From PALSA-607 sp036501485 (lineage in GTDB: Bacteria; Actinomycetota; Actinomycetes; Acidothermales; Acidothermaceae): a DNA stretch of 64,000 bases. Below are positions 8,381 to 16,429 of the stretch, one piece after another; position 1 is the first letter of the stretch, and every line of letters begins with the position of its first letter. The stretch is from NCBI GenBank assembly GCA_036501485.1, contig DASYAG010000002.1, positions 1-64,000 on the forward strand, in the 5' to 3' direction. Below the pieces are notes generated by a model. The model saw only the letters and a list, made by a program, of their open reading frames with translations. It did no database searches and had not been told where the DNA came from. A program made the translations under genes and the position numbers.

Positions 8381-9085
8381 ATGCGCACCAGACGGTCGGC
8401 GGTGAACTTGACCCTGTGGACTCTGGTCCTGCTGCTCCTGGTGGTCGCGTTCGTCATGCTCGGCCGTTGGCAATGGCAGCGGACGTACCGGTCGGTCGAT
8501 GGCTACTCAGCCGAACCGGCTGCAATTTCCTTGGAAACATTGGTCCCAGCGGGCACCGCGATCCCTGCGACAGCGCTTGCGCGCCAAGTCACTGTCTCGG
8601 GAAGCTACGTCGCGTCGGCGCAAGAGTTGGTAGCAGGACACTCGTTGAGCGGGCAGGCTGTCTCGTGGGTAGTGACTCCACTCGTGACGACGGACAAGAT
8701 GCAGTTGCTCGTCGTGCGCGGTTGGATCGGTGCAGGTGAAACCGCGCTCGCAACTCCGCCAACGTCCCTGGTTTCGGTGACGGGACGGATCGAGAGCGGG
8801 GACGTTCTAACTATTGGAACGATCCCGGCCGCGCGGTCGGCCCTACCGTCCGGCTACCTCATCAGGACCGCACAATCGCCACCCGACCCGCTGTCATTGC
8901 AGCCCGTGCCATCCGCTCCCCCGGACGACCACGCGCCCCAAGAGTTCCACCTGCAAAACGCGATCTACGTTGTCCAGTGGTACCTGCTCGCGATCATCGC
9001 CGTCGTGACCTGGTGGCGATCCGTGCGGGCGAGACGCCGACCGCACGCGGCTGATGATCAGCGACCGCTCGCTCCGGCCGTCTAG
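8381..9085 (+). CDS. SURF1 family oxidase assembly protein
   Basis: Start taken at ATG 8381, giving 234 aa with an N-terminal membrane helix (LTLWTLVLLLLVVAFVMLG) immediately followed by the family hallmark GRWQWQR; a GTG at 8354 is a possible alternative. The central periplasmic part contains the QVTVSGSYV, LVVRGWIG and SVTGRIESGD segments of SURF1/Shy1 proteins and the C-terminal helix is QWYLLAIIAVVTWW. SURF1 proteins help insert heme A into subunit I. It is divergent from ctaB and completes the set of assembly factors (ctaB, ctaG, SURF1) for the neighbouring oxidase. Confidence 0.87.
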   Translation: MRTRRSAVNLTLWTLVLLLLVVAFVMLGRWQWQRTYRSVDGYSAEPAAISLETLVPAGTAIPATALARQVTVSGSYVASAQELVAGHSLSGQAVSWVVTPLVTTDKMQLLVVRGWIGAGETALATPPTSLVSVTGRIESGDVLTIGTIPAARSALPSGYLIRTAQSPPDPLSLQPVPSAPPDDHAPQEFHLQNAIYVVQWYLLAIIAVVTWWRSVRARRRPHAADDQRPLAPAV

Positions 9086-9099
9086 GAGTAGGCCCCGGC

Positions 9100-9663
9100 T
9101 CACGTCTCGGCAACGAGACCGTCAAGCACCTGCTTCAACTCGGCGGCGGTGGTCGGCCCGATGACGCGCGCCGCGATGCGCCCATGCGTATCGAGCACGA
9201 GGGTGCTCGGGATGCCCATCTGCGGCAGCATTTTCAGCTTGCTGAGCAGCGCGCCCTGCGGATCAACGAAGCTCGGATAGGTCATCCCCGCGGAGGCGGC
9301 GAACGCCCGCCCGGCTGACGTGGTGTCCGCCTCATCGATGCCCACGAACACGACTCCCTGGGTCGCATAAGACTTCGCCGCCGCACCGAGCATCGGGGAC
9401 TCCGCACGACACGGACCGCACCATGACGCCCAGACGTTGAGGACAACGACCTTTCCGTGTCCGACTGAACTCAATGACAGCGCAGAGCCGTCGAACGTCT
9501 TGCCCTTCAACGCCGGCGCCGCATGCCGGTCGTTGATGGCGTAGTTCGTGAGACCAACGACGTCGACGGAGTCAGCGGCCTTAGATCCGCTGCCCGCCGC
9601 GGCGCCGCAACCGGTGAGCGTGATCGAGGCCGCGATCAGCGAGATCACGAAACGTCTACGCAT
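9100..9663 (-). CDS. TlpA/ResA-like thiol-disulfide oxidoreductase, lipoprotein
   Basis: 187 aa. The N terminus is a lipoprotein signal (ISLIAASITLTGC, lipobox LTGC), then a linker and a thioredoxin-fold redoxin domain with the active site WASWCGPCRAE. VFVGIDEADTTSAGRAFA and GIPSTLVLDTHGRI, with the cis-proline, are typical of the TlpA/CcmG/ResA group. Such proteins reduce cysteines of apocytochromes or the Cu_A site outside the membrane; next to the oxidase genes the latter is attractive. Convergent with SURF1, 14 bp apart. Confidence 0.88.
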   Translation of the reverse strand: MRRRFVISLIAASITLTGCGAAAGSGSKAADSVDVVGLTNYAINDRHAAPALKGKTFDGSALSLSSVGHGKVVVLNVWASWCGPCRAESPMLGAAAKSYATQGVVFVGIDEADTTSAGRAFAASAGMTYPSFVDPQGALLSKLKMLPQMGIPSTLVLDTHGRIAARVIGPTTAAELKQVLDGLVAET

Positions 9664-9756
9664 CTGGACAGGCTAACCGGCGTCACAAGAGCCGGGCGCA
9701 CGTTCCGTGCCGGTCACGCGCGATCCGCGGCGCGCTAAAAGAGCTATGGTTCGCAG

Positions 9757-10035
9757 ATGAACACGATGCTGGTCACGATGACGCTCGACCCCGCCCGAAG
9801 TGATGAAGTCGAACGGCACTTTCGTGACGACGTTGCACCGTGGGCCACTCGCCAGCCCGGGTTCGTCAGCGGGCAATGGCTTTCCGGTGGCGTGCAGGGA
9901 TTCGGCATTGTGGTGTTCGATTCGCAAGAACATGCGGACGCCGCAGCTGTCGGTCCGCGATCGGCGCCAAGCGTCGAAGGTCGTGCGTGGAACACCGACA
10001 GCGTCGTGGTTTTCGATCAGGTCGCAAAGGCCTAA
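9757..10035 (+). CDS. Small ABM-like dimeric alpha-beta barrel protein
   Basis: 92 aa. MLVTMTLDPARSDEVERHFRD followed by PGFVSGQWL and ending in a VVVFD strand fits the antibiotic-biosynthesis-monooxygenase/dimeric alpha-beta barrel fold, a compact single-domain family. No cofactor residues can be assigned. The stop overlaps the convergent tetR stop by 3 bases. Annotated by overall pattern; moderate certainty of family, high that it is coding. Confidence 0.68.
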   Translation: MNTMLVTMTLDPARSDEVERHFRDDVAPWATRQPGFVSGQWLSGGVQGFGIVVFDSQEHADAAAVGPRSAPSVEGRAWNTDSVVVFDQVAKA

Positions 10036-10697
10036 CTCGATCGAATTCCGCGGGTGACGATGTGCAGGCACGCATCGATGAGTGCTGAGCGCTCGTCCAG
10101 CGGAACTGCAGAAAGTGGTCCGAGTAGCAGCATCGAAAGGCCGTGGGCAATACCCCAACCCGTCTTGGCGGCCGCGTCGTACTCGTCGGGGTTGAGCACT
10201 CCCGTAGCGACCAGCTCGTCGAGCCGGTCGGTAAGCAGCGTCTCGGGCGTCAGCAGGTCTTCGGCGCTCGCGCGCTCGTGCATGCTCGTCTTCTCGGGCG
10301 AGGTGAATGCGGTCGTGAACAGGCCGGGCTCTTCAAGAGCGAAGCGAACGTAACCCCGGCCTACTGCCTCCATCCGCGCCTGCGCATCGACTGCCGGGTC
10401 GTCGGTCACAACGCATCGCTCGAGCTCAGATTGCATCACCAGAGCCATCCGGTGCAGCGCAACCAGCGCGACCTGGACGACGAGGTCGGGTAGCGAGTCG
10501 AAGTGCCGGTAGGCCGCATTGGGTGACACCCCAACTCGCCGCGCCGCTTCGCGCAGGACGATCGCGCCCGGGCCACCCTCGTGAGCCAGCTCGACGGCGG
10601 CCTCGATCAGCGCGTGGCGCAGGTCTCCGTGGTGATACGGGTGGCCCTTGGGGCGCGTCGCGGGGGGTGTGGTGAGCGGTGTTGCGGGGGTGGTCAC
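10032..10697 (-). CDS. TetR family transcriptional regulator
   Basis: 221 aa from GTG 10697; an upstream in-frame ATG at 10727 lies inside the long inverted repeat between this gene and the divergent transporter and is less likely to be used. The N terminus carries the TetR helix-turn-helix: HHGDLRHALIEAAVELAHEGG, then LREAARRVGVSPNAAYRHF. The C-terminal ligand-binding half includes FALEEPGLFTTAFTSPE, seen in TetR_C_33/WHG-type regulators. It very probably represses itself and the MMPL transporter gene through the operator at 10706-10750, a common arrangement for efflux control. Confidence 0.9.
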   Translation of the reverse strand: MTTPATPLTTPPATRPKGHPYHHGDLRHALIEAAVELAHEGGPGAIVLREAARRVGVSPNAAYRHFDSLPDLVVQVALVALHRMALVMQSELERCVVTDDPAVDAQARMEAVGRGYVRFALEEPGLFTTAFTSPEKTSMHERASAEDLLTPETLLTDRLDELVATGVLNPDEYDAAAKTGWGIAHGLSMLLLGPLSAVPLDERSALIDACLHIVTRGIRSS

Positions 10698-10705
10698 GAG
10701 AAATA

Positions 10706-10750
10706 TGTTGACAGCGTGAACATCCATATGGCAAGTTCACGGTGTCAACA
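10706..10750. promoter_or_regulatory. Long inverted-repeat operator between tetR and MMPL gene
   Basis: TGTTGACAGCGTGAAC at 10706-10721 is matched by GTTCACGGTGTCAACA at 10735-10750, a 16-bp inverted repeat with one mismatch and a 13-bp spacer. Both arms contain TTGACA, a perfect -35 hexamer, one on each strand, so the repeat overlaps the predicted divergent promoters. This is what a TetR-type operator should look like. Binding by the adjacent TetR is inferred. Confidence 0.75.
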
Positions 10751-10789
10751 TCGAGCAGCCCGCGCTATCCACCAGTCAGGGAGCCTGTC

Positions 10790-12922
10790 GTGTTCTACAC
10801 ATTGGGATCGATCATCGTCAGGCGCGCCAGGCTCGTTTTGGCGCTCAGTGTCGCGGCGCTGCTGGTCTTCGCCGTTCTGGGCGTCGGCGTCTTCGGCCGC
10901 CTGTTGTCAGCCGGCTTCGACAACCCGGCGTCCGCTTCGAGCAAGGCCAAGGTGCTGCTCGACCAGAAGTTCGGCGGCGACCCGGACATGATCTTCCTGG
11001 TCCACGCGACCAGCGGCACGGTCGACGGCGCCGCGGCGACAAGCAACGGCGAGGCCCTCGCGGCCAAGCTTGCGGCCGACCCAAGGTTGACCGGCGTCAC
11101 GTCTTACTGGACCACGCACTCACCGAGCCTGCGCTCCAAGGACGGCACCGACGCGCTGATCCTCACCCGCGTGGTCGGCAACGACGACCAGGCGGCCACC
11201 ACCTCGACCAAACTGCTGTCGGCCTACGCGCACGAGAACACTCCAGCCGCGACTGTGCGGATCGGCGGCGCACTCGGTACTGGCATCGGCGGTCAGGTCA
11301 CGAAGGATCTCGCGGTCGCCGAGAGCATCGCAGTGCCGCTCACCATGATCTTGCTGATGGTCGTGTTCGGCAGCGTGGTCGCTGCACTGCTGCCGCTGTC
11401 CATCGCGGTCCTCGCAATCTTTGGAACCCTCGCAGAACTCAGCCTGCTTACTCACGTCACGAGCGTCAGCATCTTCGCTATCAACCTGACCACCGCACTT
11501 GGCCTCGGCCTGGGTATCGACTACGCGCTGTTGATGGTGAGCCGCTTCCGTGAAGAACTCGCCAACGGCGTCGACGTGCCAGAAGCAGTAGCGCGGACGA
11601 CGGCAACTGCGGGTCGCACGATCGCTTTCTCTGCGTTGACAGTGGCCGCTGCGTTGGCCGCGATGATCGTGTTCCCGGTCTACTTCCTGAAGTCGTTCGC
11701 GTATGCAGGAGTCGGCGTGACCGCGTTCGCGGCCATGGGCGCATTGATCGTGATGCCCGCGCTGCTGACCGTGCTCGGCCACCGAGTCAACGCCGGCCGC
11801 ATCCCGGGCATCAAGACGGTCCGCAGCGCGGAGACTCCGTTCTGGGGACGGCTGGCCAAGACCGTCATGCGTCGCCCGATCATCGCTGCATTGCCCGTCG
11901 TCGCGGTGCTGCTGTTCATGGCAACGCCGTTGTTGAAGGTGACCTTTGCGGCGCCCGACGACCGGGCACTCCCGACCAGCGCGGCCAGCCACCAAGTCGG
12001 CGACGCATTGCGGAACGACTTCGCCACGGCGCCAAGCGCTACCGACGTGGTGATCTCTCCGCCACTGGTACCGACCGCGTTGGCGACGTATGAGAGCGCG
12101 CTAAGCGCAGTGCCCGGAGTGCAGCACGTTGTCGACGCAGGCACGGTGTCTGGCACGCAACGGCTCACGATCACGACCGGCTTGTACAGCACGTCGAGTG
12201 CAGCAGCGACGATGGTCAAGCAAGTCCGCGGTATTGCCGCACCTGCTGGTGTGCACGTGCTCGTCGGTGGCGACACGGCCGCACTGATCGACGGCAAAAC
12301 GGCGATCAGTTCGCGGCTGCTACTCGCTGGCGGCATCATCGTGGTGACCACGTTCATCCTGCTGTTCTTGTTCACCGGCAGCATCGTGCAGCCGGTGCGG
12401 GCGCTACTCGGCAACGCGCTCACTCTTGGAGCCACGCTCGGCGCGATGGTCTGGATCTTCCAGGATGGCCACTTCTCCAAGCTGCTCGGTTTCACGCCGA
12501 CACCCACCAACACCTCGATGCCAGTGCTGCTGTTCTGCATAGCGTTCGGGCTGTCGATGGACTACGAGGTCTTCCTGATGAGCCGCATCAAGGAGCTGCA
12601 CGACCACGGCGCATCCAACGCCGATGCCGTAACCCACGGTCTCGCGCGCACCGGCCGCATCGTGTCGACCGCCGCTGCGTTGCTCGCGGTCAGCTTCTTC
12701 GCCTTTGCGACCAGCAAGGTCAGCTTCATCCAGTTCTTCGGCCTCGGTACCGGCCTGGCGATCCTCATCGATGCGACGCTCGTGCGTGGCGTGCTGGTGC
12801 CGGCCTTCATGCGGGCGTTCGGTGAGAACAGCTGGTACGCACCGAAGTTACTGCGGCGGTTGCACAACCGCATCGGCCTCAGCGACGCCGATGCGCCCGC
12901 TCCCCAGCTGGTCGACGCGTGA
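10790..12922 (+). CDS. MMPL family RND transporter
   Basis: Start set at GTG 10790, giving 710 aa, because AGGGAG lies about seven bases upstream and the longer frame begins inside the operator. Two repeated halves are visible: a first helix, an extracytoplasmic domain, then a block of membrane helices. The proton-relay regions read GLGLGIDYALLMVSRF in the first half and AFGLSMDYEVFLMSRI in the second, each with the conserved Asp-Tyr. These are hallmarks of the MmpL/YdfJ group, which exports lipids or drugs using the proton gradient. The substrate cannot be inferred; the divergent TetR suggests an inducible efflux function. Confidence 0.92.
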   Translation: MFYTLGSIIVRRARLVLALSVAALLVFAVLGVGVFGRLLSAGFDNPASASSKAKVLLDQKFGGDPDMIFLVHATSGTVDGAAATSNGEALAAKLAADPRLTGVTSYWTTHSPSLRSKDGTDALILTRVVGNDDQAATTSTKLLSAYAHENTPAATVRIGGALGTGIGGQVTKDLAVAESIAVPLTMILLMVVFGSVVAALLPLSIAVLAIFGTLAELSLLTHVTSVSIFAINLTTALGLGLGIDYALLMVSRFREELANGVDVPEAVARTTATAGRTIAFSALTVAAALAAMIVFPVYFLKSFAYAGVGVTAFAAMGALIVMPALLTVLGHRVNAGRIPGIKTVRSAETPFWGRLAKTVMRRPIIAALPVVAVLLFMATPLLKVTFAAPDDRALPTSAASHQVGDALRNDFATAPSATDVVISPPLVPTALATYESALSAVPGVQHVVDAGTVSGTQRLTITTGLYSTSSAAATMVKQVRGIAAPAGVHVLVGGDTAALIDGKTAISSRLLLAGGIIVVTTFILLFLFTGSIVQPVRALLGNALTLGATLGAMVWIFQDGHFSKLLGFTPTPTNTSMPVLLFCIAFGLSMDYEVFLMSRIKELHDHGASNADAVTHGLARTGRIVSTAAALLAVSFFAFATSKVSFIQFFGLGTGLAILIDATLVRGVLVPAFMRAFGENSWYAPKLLRRLHNRIGLSDADAPAPQLVDA

Positions 12923-12934
12923 CCGCGTCGACTG

Positions 12935-13375
12935 TTAGAGCGCGGCCGCCAACTGCGGTGGCAGGTTCAGCGTCCACACCGGCGAGCTGGTCAGTCGCGT
13001 GATTCGCCAGCCACTCGACGTCCGCTCGAGGTTGAAGCGGTAGACCTCGCCGAGTACGAACGGTGCCGGATCACCGACGCCAGTCTTTGCGAACGTGACG
13101 AGCAGGTTTGCTCGCACCGCCGCTAGATCGCCATCGTGATCGATCAGCAAGTTCGTGATCAGGTGCTGAATACCTTCGTCGTTCGAGTGCCGTGCTCGCG
13201 CCTGTGCAACGAGCGCGTCGTGTCCGCGAACTTCGCCGCCGGGTGTGCTGACCGATGCGTTGTCGGTGAATAGCTCACGCAGCCCATCGAAGTCGCGCTC
13301 GTCGAGGCAGCGTCCAACACTGAAGATCAGCCGTTCGATATCGAAATGGTCGATGACCGTGCTCAGATCAGGCAT
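12935..13375 (-). CDS. SnoaL-like (NTF2 fold) protein
   Basis: 146 aa from ATG 13375, which has AAGGAG five bases upstream and overlaps the end of the MFS gene by 8 bp, suggesting translational coupling. The pattern IERLIFSVGRCLDERDFDGLRELFTDN, then VRGHDALVAQARAR, IQHLITNLLIDHDGD and a GWRITRL strand is typical of SnoaL_4 polyketide-cyclase-like proteins with a cone-shaped ligand pocket. The substrate is unknown. It may act on, or protect against, whatever the MFS pump exports. Confidence 0.82.
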   Translation of the reverse strand: MPDLSTVIDHFDIERLIFSVGRCLDERDFDGLRELFTDNASVSTPGGEVRGHDALVAQARARHSNDEGIQHLITNLLIDHDGDLAAVRANLLVTFAKTGVGDPAPFVLGEVYRFNLERTSSGWRITRLTSSPVWTLNLPPQLAAAL

Positions 13376-14828
13376 CGTCGCTCCTTGCGGGTTCGGACGC
13401 ATCATTGTCTCCTCGAGTATTAGGGGCCCGGACCGCGAATAGGGCGGCCGCGAGTACGAAGATGCTGCTGGCCAGCAGGGCGCGGTGGAACCCTGACGTC
13501 AGCGCGTTCGGCGTTGCTACGTGTGCGGCCAGCAGGCGGGTCGTTCGGGCCGTGGCGATCGCCGAGAAGATCGCCAAGCCGAGTGCTCCCCCGACTTGCT
13601 GAGATGCGTTGAGCAGTGCTGCGGCCGACCCCGCCTGATGTTTTGGCACGCCTGCGTTGGCAGCCGTCGCGACGCCGACGACCACCGCACCTAGCCCGAA
13701 CGACATGACCAGCGTGCCGGGCAGGATGTTGGTCAGGTAGTGGCCGTGAACGTGTAGCCGCGACAGGTAATAAATGCCGGACGCCGCGATCAGGCAACCG
13801 GCCACGATCACCGGCGGAGTTCCGATGCGCGCGAGGAGCTGTCCGCTGATACCGGCCGCGATACCGACGCCGACGCATAACGGCAGATACGCGGCGCCGG
13901 TCTGCAGCGGTGAGAAGCCCAGGACGTTTTGCATGTAGAGGGTGAGAAAGAAGAACACCGCCAGGAAGCCAGCGAACGCAATCAGTTGTGTCACGTCGGC
14001 AGCAGCAAGGCCGCGGGTGCGAAAGATCGACAGCGGCAGCACCGGATTGCGTGAGCGCGTTTCGACGATGACGAACGCGACCACGAGCAAGCCCGCGGCT
14101 GCGAGCTCCAGCACGGTGCGAGCGGACGACCAGCCTCGGTTGGGTGCCTCTACTAGCGCGTAGACGAGCAACAGCATTGCGCCCGTCGCGAGGATTGATC
14201 CGGAGACGTCGAAGCCCTTTGGACGCCGGGTGGGCCGGTCGTCGTCGATCAGCCTGAAGATGCCGAACAGCACGAGTACCGCCGCCGGCGGGTTGACGAA
14301 CAGCACCCATCGCCAACCCGGGCCGTCAGTGAGAATCCCGCCGAGCAGTACGCCAGCAGCCGACGCGAGGCCGGCGATGCCGCCCCACACGCCGAGTGCC
14401 GCATGCCGGTCGGCCGGCTCGGTGAAAGTCGTCGTCAGGATCGACAGGGCCGCGGGCAGCACCATCGCTGCGCCGACGCCCTGTGCGAGGCGCGCGCCCA
14501 CGAGCAGCCCCAGATTCGGCGCCAGGCCACCGGCAAGAGAGGCTAGACCAATCACCATCGTGCCCGCGACCAGCAACCGACGTCGGCCCAGCAGGTCAGC
14601 CGCACGTCCACCGAGCAGCATGAAGCCGCCGTAAGTAAGCAGGTAGCCCGACGGAATCCACTGCAGTCCCTGCACCGAAACGTGCAGGTCGGCGCGGATC
14701 GACGGCAAGGCGACGTTGACGATCGACGCGTCGACGAAGTCGAGAAACGCGACAGCGCAGAGCAGCGCGAGGATCGCCTTGCCGCCGCTGGTCTTGAGCG
14801 CCGATGGTCGTTCGAGTGTTGCCGTCAT
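13368..14828 (-). CDS. MFS drug transporter, DHA2 (EmrB/QacA) family, 14 TMS
   Basis: 486 aa from ATG 14828, preceded by GGAGG at a proper distance. The protein begins the first helix with ILALLCAVAFLDFVDASIVNVALP, the DHA2 motif D1, contains GYLLTYGGFMLLGGRAADLLGRR (loop 2-3 motif A) and ARLAQGVGAAMVLPAALS (motif C region), and has hydrophobic segments for 14 helices. DHA2 members are proton-driven multidrug exporters. It overlaps the SnoaL gene downstream and is divergent from the ECF sigma factor gene, with 156 bp between the two starts. Confidence 0.92.
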   Translation of the reverse strand: MTATLERPSALKTSGGKAILALLCAVAFLDFVDASIVNVALPSIRADLHVSVQGLQWIPSGYLLTYGGFMLLGGRAADLLGRRRLLVAGTMVIGLASLAGGLAPNLGLLVGARLAQGVGAAMVLPAALSILTTTFTEPADRHAALGVWGGIAGLASAAGVLLGGILTDGPGWRWVLFVNPPAAVLVLFGIFRLIDDDRPTRRPKGFDVSGSILATGAMLLLVYALVEAPNRGWSSARTVLELAAAGLLVVAFVIVETRSRNPVLPLSIFRTRGLAAADVTQLIAFAGFLAVFFFLTLYMQNVLGFSPLQTGAAYLPLCVGVGIAAGISGQLLARIGTPPVIVAGCLIAASGIYYLSRLHVHGHYLTNILPGTLVMSFGLGAVVVGVATAANAGVPKHQAGSAAALLNASQQVGGALGLAIFSAIATARTTRLLAAHVATPNALTSGFHRALLASSIFVLAAALFAVRAPNTRGDNDASEPARSDDA

Positions 14829-14984
14829 GCCGTCCTCCGAGAGTTGCCGCCATCTGAGATTTGGGGCCAACCTCAAGGACGAGATAGACCGCAGGAACGT
14901 GACATGTCGTCGGCGGTGTCACTATCGGGAGGGCTGCGTCGTCCTTTGACGTTGAAGAGCGCGAAAGGAGGTGCGGAGATCACT

Positions 14985-15866
14985 GTGACGGCAACTGACG
15001 ACGAGTTCGCGCAGGCGTGGCAGGCGAATCTTCCGTACCTGGTGAACCTTGCCTACGGCATGCTCGGCGACATCGGCGCCGCCGAAGATGCGGTACAGGA
15101 AGCATTCGCGCGGTTCTCGACTGCTGATCGTGGCGCGATCAAGGACACCCGGGGTTGGCTGATCGTGGTCACCAGCCGGGTCTGTCTCGACCAGATCGGT
15201 TCGGCGCGCGTACGGCGCGAGCGGTCCGTCGATGCGTCCGCGATCGAGTTCACGAACGCAGCCGAGCGCGCTCCCGACCCAGCCGATCGAGTAACGCTCG
15301 ACGACGAAGTTCGCTCCGCGTTGTTGGTCGTGCTCGAAAGGCTGAGCCCAGCCGAACGCGTCGTGTTCGTGCTGCACGACATCTTCCAAACACCGTTCGA
15401 CAGCATCGCGACCACAGTCGGGCGACCGGTGGCGAGCTGTCGACAACTCGCACGGCGGGCTCGACGGAAGATTGCCGGCGATGTCGGCGTCGCGCCCCAC
15501 TCTGTCGACGTCTCGCAACACCGACTCGTCGTCGACCAGTTCATCGACGCGGTGTCGCATGGCGACATCGACGCGCTCGTTCCCCTGCTCGACCCCGATG
15601 TGTGGGGTGACGCCGACATGGGGCCGCTCGACCCACGCGACGGCGTGGTGAACCACGGCTTCCGCAAGGTGTCGCGCAATCTCGTGCGCTGGTTGAGTGC
15701 CACGACGCTGGTGTCGGACCCCTTTGGCGACCAGACACAGGTGCACGCGTTCATCGATCGACGTCTTTACGCGGTTATCCATCTGACAGTTGTTGATGGA
15801 GTGGTTGCACGACTGCATGTGATCGCTGACCCAGCCAAGCTTGCGGCGATGAGCGCGTCGATCTGA
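14985..15866 (+). CDS. ECF41/SigJ-type RNA polymerase sigma factor with C-terminal SnoaL domain
   Basis: Start assigned to GTG 14985 with GGAG six bases upstream; longer frames have no site and run antisense to the MFS gene. The 293-aa product has sigma region 2 (LVNLAYGMLGDIGAAEDAVQEAF, then DTRGWLIVVTSRVCLDQI), region 4 (LSPAERVVFVLHDIFQTPFDSIA) and then a SnoaL-like domain from about residue 180 (LVVDQFIDAVSHGDIDALVPLL). It ends with ADPAKL, close to the NPDKL motif of the ECF41 group, whose C-terminal domain takes the place of a separate anti-sigma factor. Probable targets are its own promoter and the divergent MFS/SnoaL pair, by analogy. Confidence 0.88.
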   Translation: MTATDDEFAQAWQANLPYLVNLAYGMLGDIGAAEDAVQEAFARFSTADRGAIKDTRGWLIVVTSRVCLDQIGSARVRRERSVDASAIEFTNAAERAPDPADRVTLDDEVRSALLVVLERLSPAERVVFVLHDIFQTPFDSIATTVGRPVASCRQLARRARRKIAGDVGVAPHSVDVSQHRLVVDQFIDAVSHGDIDALVPLLDPDVWGDADMGPLDPRDGVVNHGFRKVSRNLVRWLSATTLVSDPFGDQTQVHAFIDRRLYAVIHLTVVDGVVARLHVIADPAKLAAMSASI

Positions 15867-15902
15867 CCGACGCGCTCATCTGGTATTCCGCAGTGCAGTG
15901 GC

Positions 15903-16253
15903 TCAGCCGTTGGCCGCGACGCCGACCCGATGGCCCTGCGCGTCGGCGAAGACACCGAAGCTGGTGCCGGGTACGTGCTGGGCGGGCTGAATGACTTTGC
16001 CGCCGAGCTTCTCGGCCTTGGCGAGGGTGGCGTCGACGTCCTCGACGCCGACGAAGAACAGCACCTCGTCCTCCGCGCTTTGGCGCGGGCTGATCGCGAC
16101 GTAGGTGCCACCCTCGGTCCCGGTGTCGATGAAGGTGTAACCGGGGAACGCGCCTTCGGAGGCGACCTTCCAACCGAACAACTCACCGAAGAAGGCGCGC
16201 GTGGCGTCAGGGTCAGCGGAACGGATTTCGGCGTGAATCACGGGATGGGCCAT
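15903..16253 (-). CDS. VOC family (glyoxalase/bleomycin-resistance-like) protein
   Basis: 116 aa from ATG 16253, with AGGAG seven bases upstream; the longer frame lacks any signal. MAHPVIHAEIRSADPDATRAFFGELFGWKV is a typical VOC start, followed by FFVGVEDVDATLAKAEKLGGKV and a final SFGVFADAQGHRVGV strand, so a full paired beta-alpha-beta-beta-beta unit is present. This subgroup is often annotated as predicted lactoylglutathione-lyase-related, but the substrate is unknown. Convergent with the ECF sigma gene, 36 bp apart. Confidence 0.87.
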   Translation of the reverse strand: MAHPVIHAEIRSADPDATRAFFGELFGWKVASEGAFPGYTFIDTGTEGGTYVAISPRQSAEDEVLFFVGVEDVDATLAKAEKLGGKVIQPAQHVPGTSFGVFADAQGHRVGVAANG

Positions 16254-16361
16254 GACGATGCTCCTAAGACGATGAGAGTCGTGGAAGAGCTTGCACACAA
16301 CGTCACGACGAACCGAACGGGCCAAAATCGACAGGGGTCAGGCCGTGGTTTGCCTGAACGC

Positions 16362-16400
16362 ACGATCGGCCCGGCGCGGTGAACGCGCCGGGCCGATCGT
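16362..16400 (-). terminator. Strong hairpin after the cell-wall-binding-repeat gene
   Basis: A perfect 17-bp stem (ACGATCGGCCCGGCGCG with its complement at 16384-16400) around a 5-nt loop lies 30 bp beyond the stop of the minus-strand gene at 16430 and upstream of the VOC gene. There is no U-tract, as is usual in high-GC actinobacteria. Confidence 0.7.
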
Positions 16401-16429
16401 TGAAGTTCTACTTACTCGTGCGGTTCTCG

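Noticed and set aside
11680..12540. Long minus-strand frame within the MMPL gene
   Set aside because: Antisense shadow without start signals; the MMPL gene is unambiguous.
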